Notes under the pieces: generated by a model
What the model saw: the letters and a program-made list of their open reading frames with translations, nothing else
Database searches by the model: none
Told to the model about the DNA's origin: nothing
Position numbers and translations under genes: made by a program
Origin: Solirubrobacterales bacterium
GTDB lineage: Bacteria; Actinomycetota; Thermoleophilia; Solirubrobacterales; Solirubrobacteraceae
Direction: 5' to 3'
Assembly (NCBI GenBank): GCA_013813955.1
Contig: JACCQW010000003.1
Coordinates: 1 to 5,994 of the forward strand
DNA length: 5,994 nucleotides
In this document: positions 5,749 through 5,994 of the stretch, in pieces
Layout: each line of letters starts with the position of its first letter
How positions within the stretch are numbered: position 1 is the stretch's first letter

Positions 5749-5994
5749 ATGCGCCTGCAGGTCGCCGTCATCGCCGTCCTCGCCTTCTGCGCCGGCGCGG
5801 CGACCATCTATGCCGCGTCGCGAGAGGTCAGCGCTCCCGAGCCGCAGGCCGTGCCCGCGATCCGGATACACGACAGCACGCCCGTCGTCCAGCGCGGCGA
5901 CACGGCGCGGGAGCGCTCGAGCGAGCGTTCCCGGCGCTCGGAGCGCCGGCGCAAGCGCCGCGGTCGCGACGACCGCCGGTCCGGCGCCGGACCC
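5749..5994 (+). CDS. Small membrane-anchored or secreted protein with arginine-rich region (5' part only)
   Basis: The frame is open from ATG 5749 to the window end (82 codons, no stop). The start MRLQ followed by a hydrophobic stretch (about residues 5-23) looks like a signal peptide or single membrane anchor. Residues 24-50 are a Pro/Ala/Val-rich linker. From about residue 52 the chain is dominated by Arg with Ser, Glu and Asp, including ERRRKRRGRDDRR, so it is probably disordered and strongly basic. Nearly all codons end in G or C, which supports real coding. No Shine-Dalgarno sequence is visible; a short-leader or leaderless mRNA is possible. An 86-bp gap with a repeat cluster separates it from cysN, so it is likely a separate unit unrelated to sulfate assimilation. 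I do not recognise a family; function unknown. Confidence 0.65.
   Translation, partial: MRLQVAVIAVLAFCAGAATIYAASREVSAPEPQAVPAIRIHDSTPVVQRGDTARERSSERSRRSERRRKRRGRDDRRSGAGP

Noticed and set aside
5880..5994. Apparent hairpins and GC-rich repeats such as GGCGC-AA-GCGCC
   Set aside because: They follow from runs of Arg, Ser and Glu codons with G/C third positions in the terminal ORF and need no separate explanation.
1..5994. CRISPR array, tRNA/rRNA genes, insertion sequences, prophage or toxin-antitoxin genes
   Set aside because: No spaced repeats, tRNA-like cloverleaf, transposase motifs or terminal inverted repeats were seen; base composition and codon bias are uniform through the operon.

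Overview
The window is a high-GC (about 70%) stretch with strong G/C bias at third codon positions, frequent GTG starts and overlapping genes. It looks actinobacterial; a deep-branching class such as Thermoleophilia (Solirubrobacterales) is my impression from the protein style and is inference, not proof. Nearly the whole window is one compact assimilatory sulfate reduction operon on the + strand.

Layout: (1) Bases 2-100 hold the last 32 codons of an unidentified upstream gene. (2) Bases 101-194 are a short, relatively AT-rich promoter/leader region with a perfect 6-bp inverted repeat (131-146) beside a possible -10 box, and a 7-bp direct repeat spaced 21 bp. (3) Five genes follow without any intergenic DNA: ferredoxin-type sulfite reductase (195-2006), APS reductase cysH (1994-2605), a TauE/SafE-family membrane permease (2605-3507), sulfate adenylyltransferase small subunit cysD (3504-4409) and large GTPase subunit cysN (4409-5662). 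Junctions overlap by 13, 1, 4 and 1 bp, and all four downstream genes start with GTG, so translational coupling is likely. (4) An 86-bp gap (5663-5748) carries a direct/inverted repeat cluster around TTCTCA and no visible terminator. (5) Bases 5749-5994 encode the first 82 residues of a separate small protein with an N-terminal membrane anchor or signal peptide and a very arginine-rich continuation; it runs off the window.

How the genes work together: the permease probably moves sulfate in (or sulfite out); CysD/CysN activate sulfate to APS with ATP, driven by GTP hydrolysis; CysH reduces APS to sulfite using a thiol donor; the siroheme/[4Fe-4S] sulfite reductase makes sulfide for cysteine synthesis. 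Three observations fit the direct APS route rather than the PAPS route: CysH has the two cysteine pairs of iron-sulfur APS reductases, CysN has no fused APS kinase domain, and there is no cysC in the window. No clearly new biological system is visible; the points most worth checking are the two regulatory repeat clusters, the permease inside the operon, and the arginine-rich terminal ORF.
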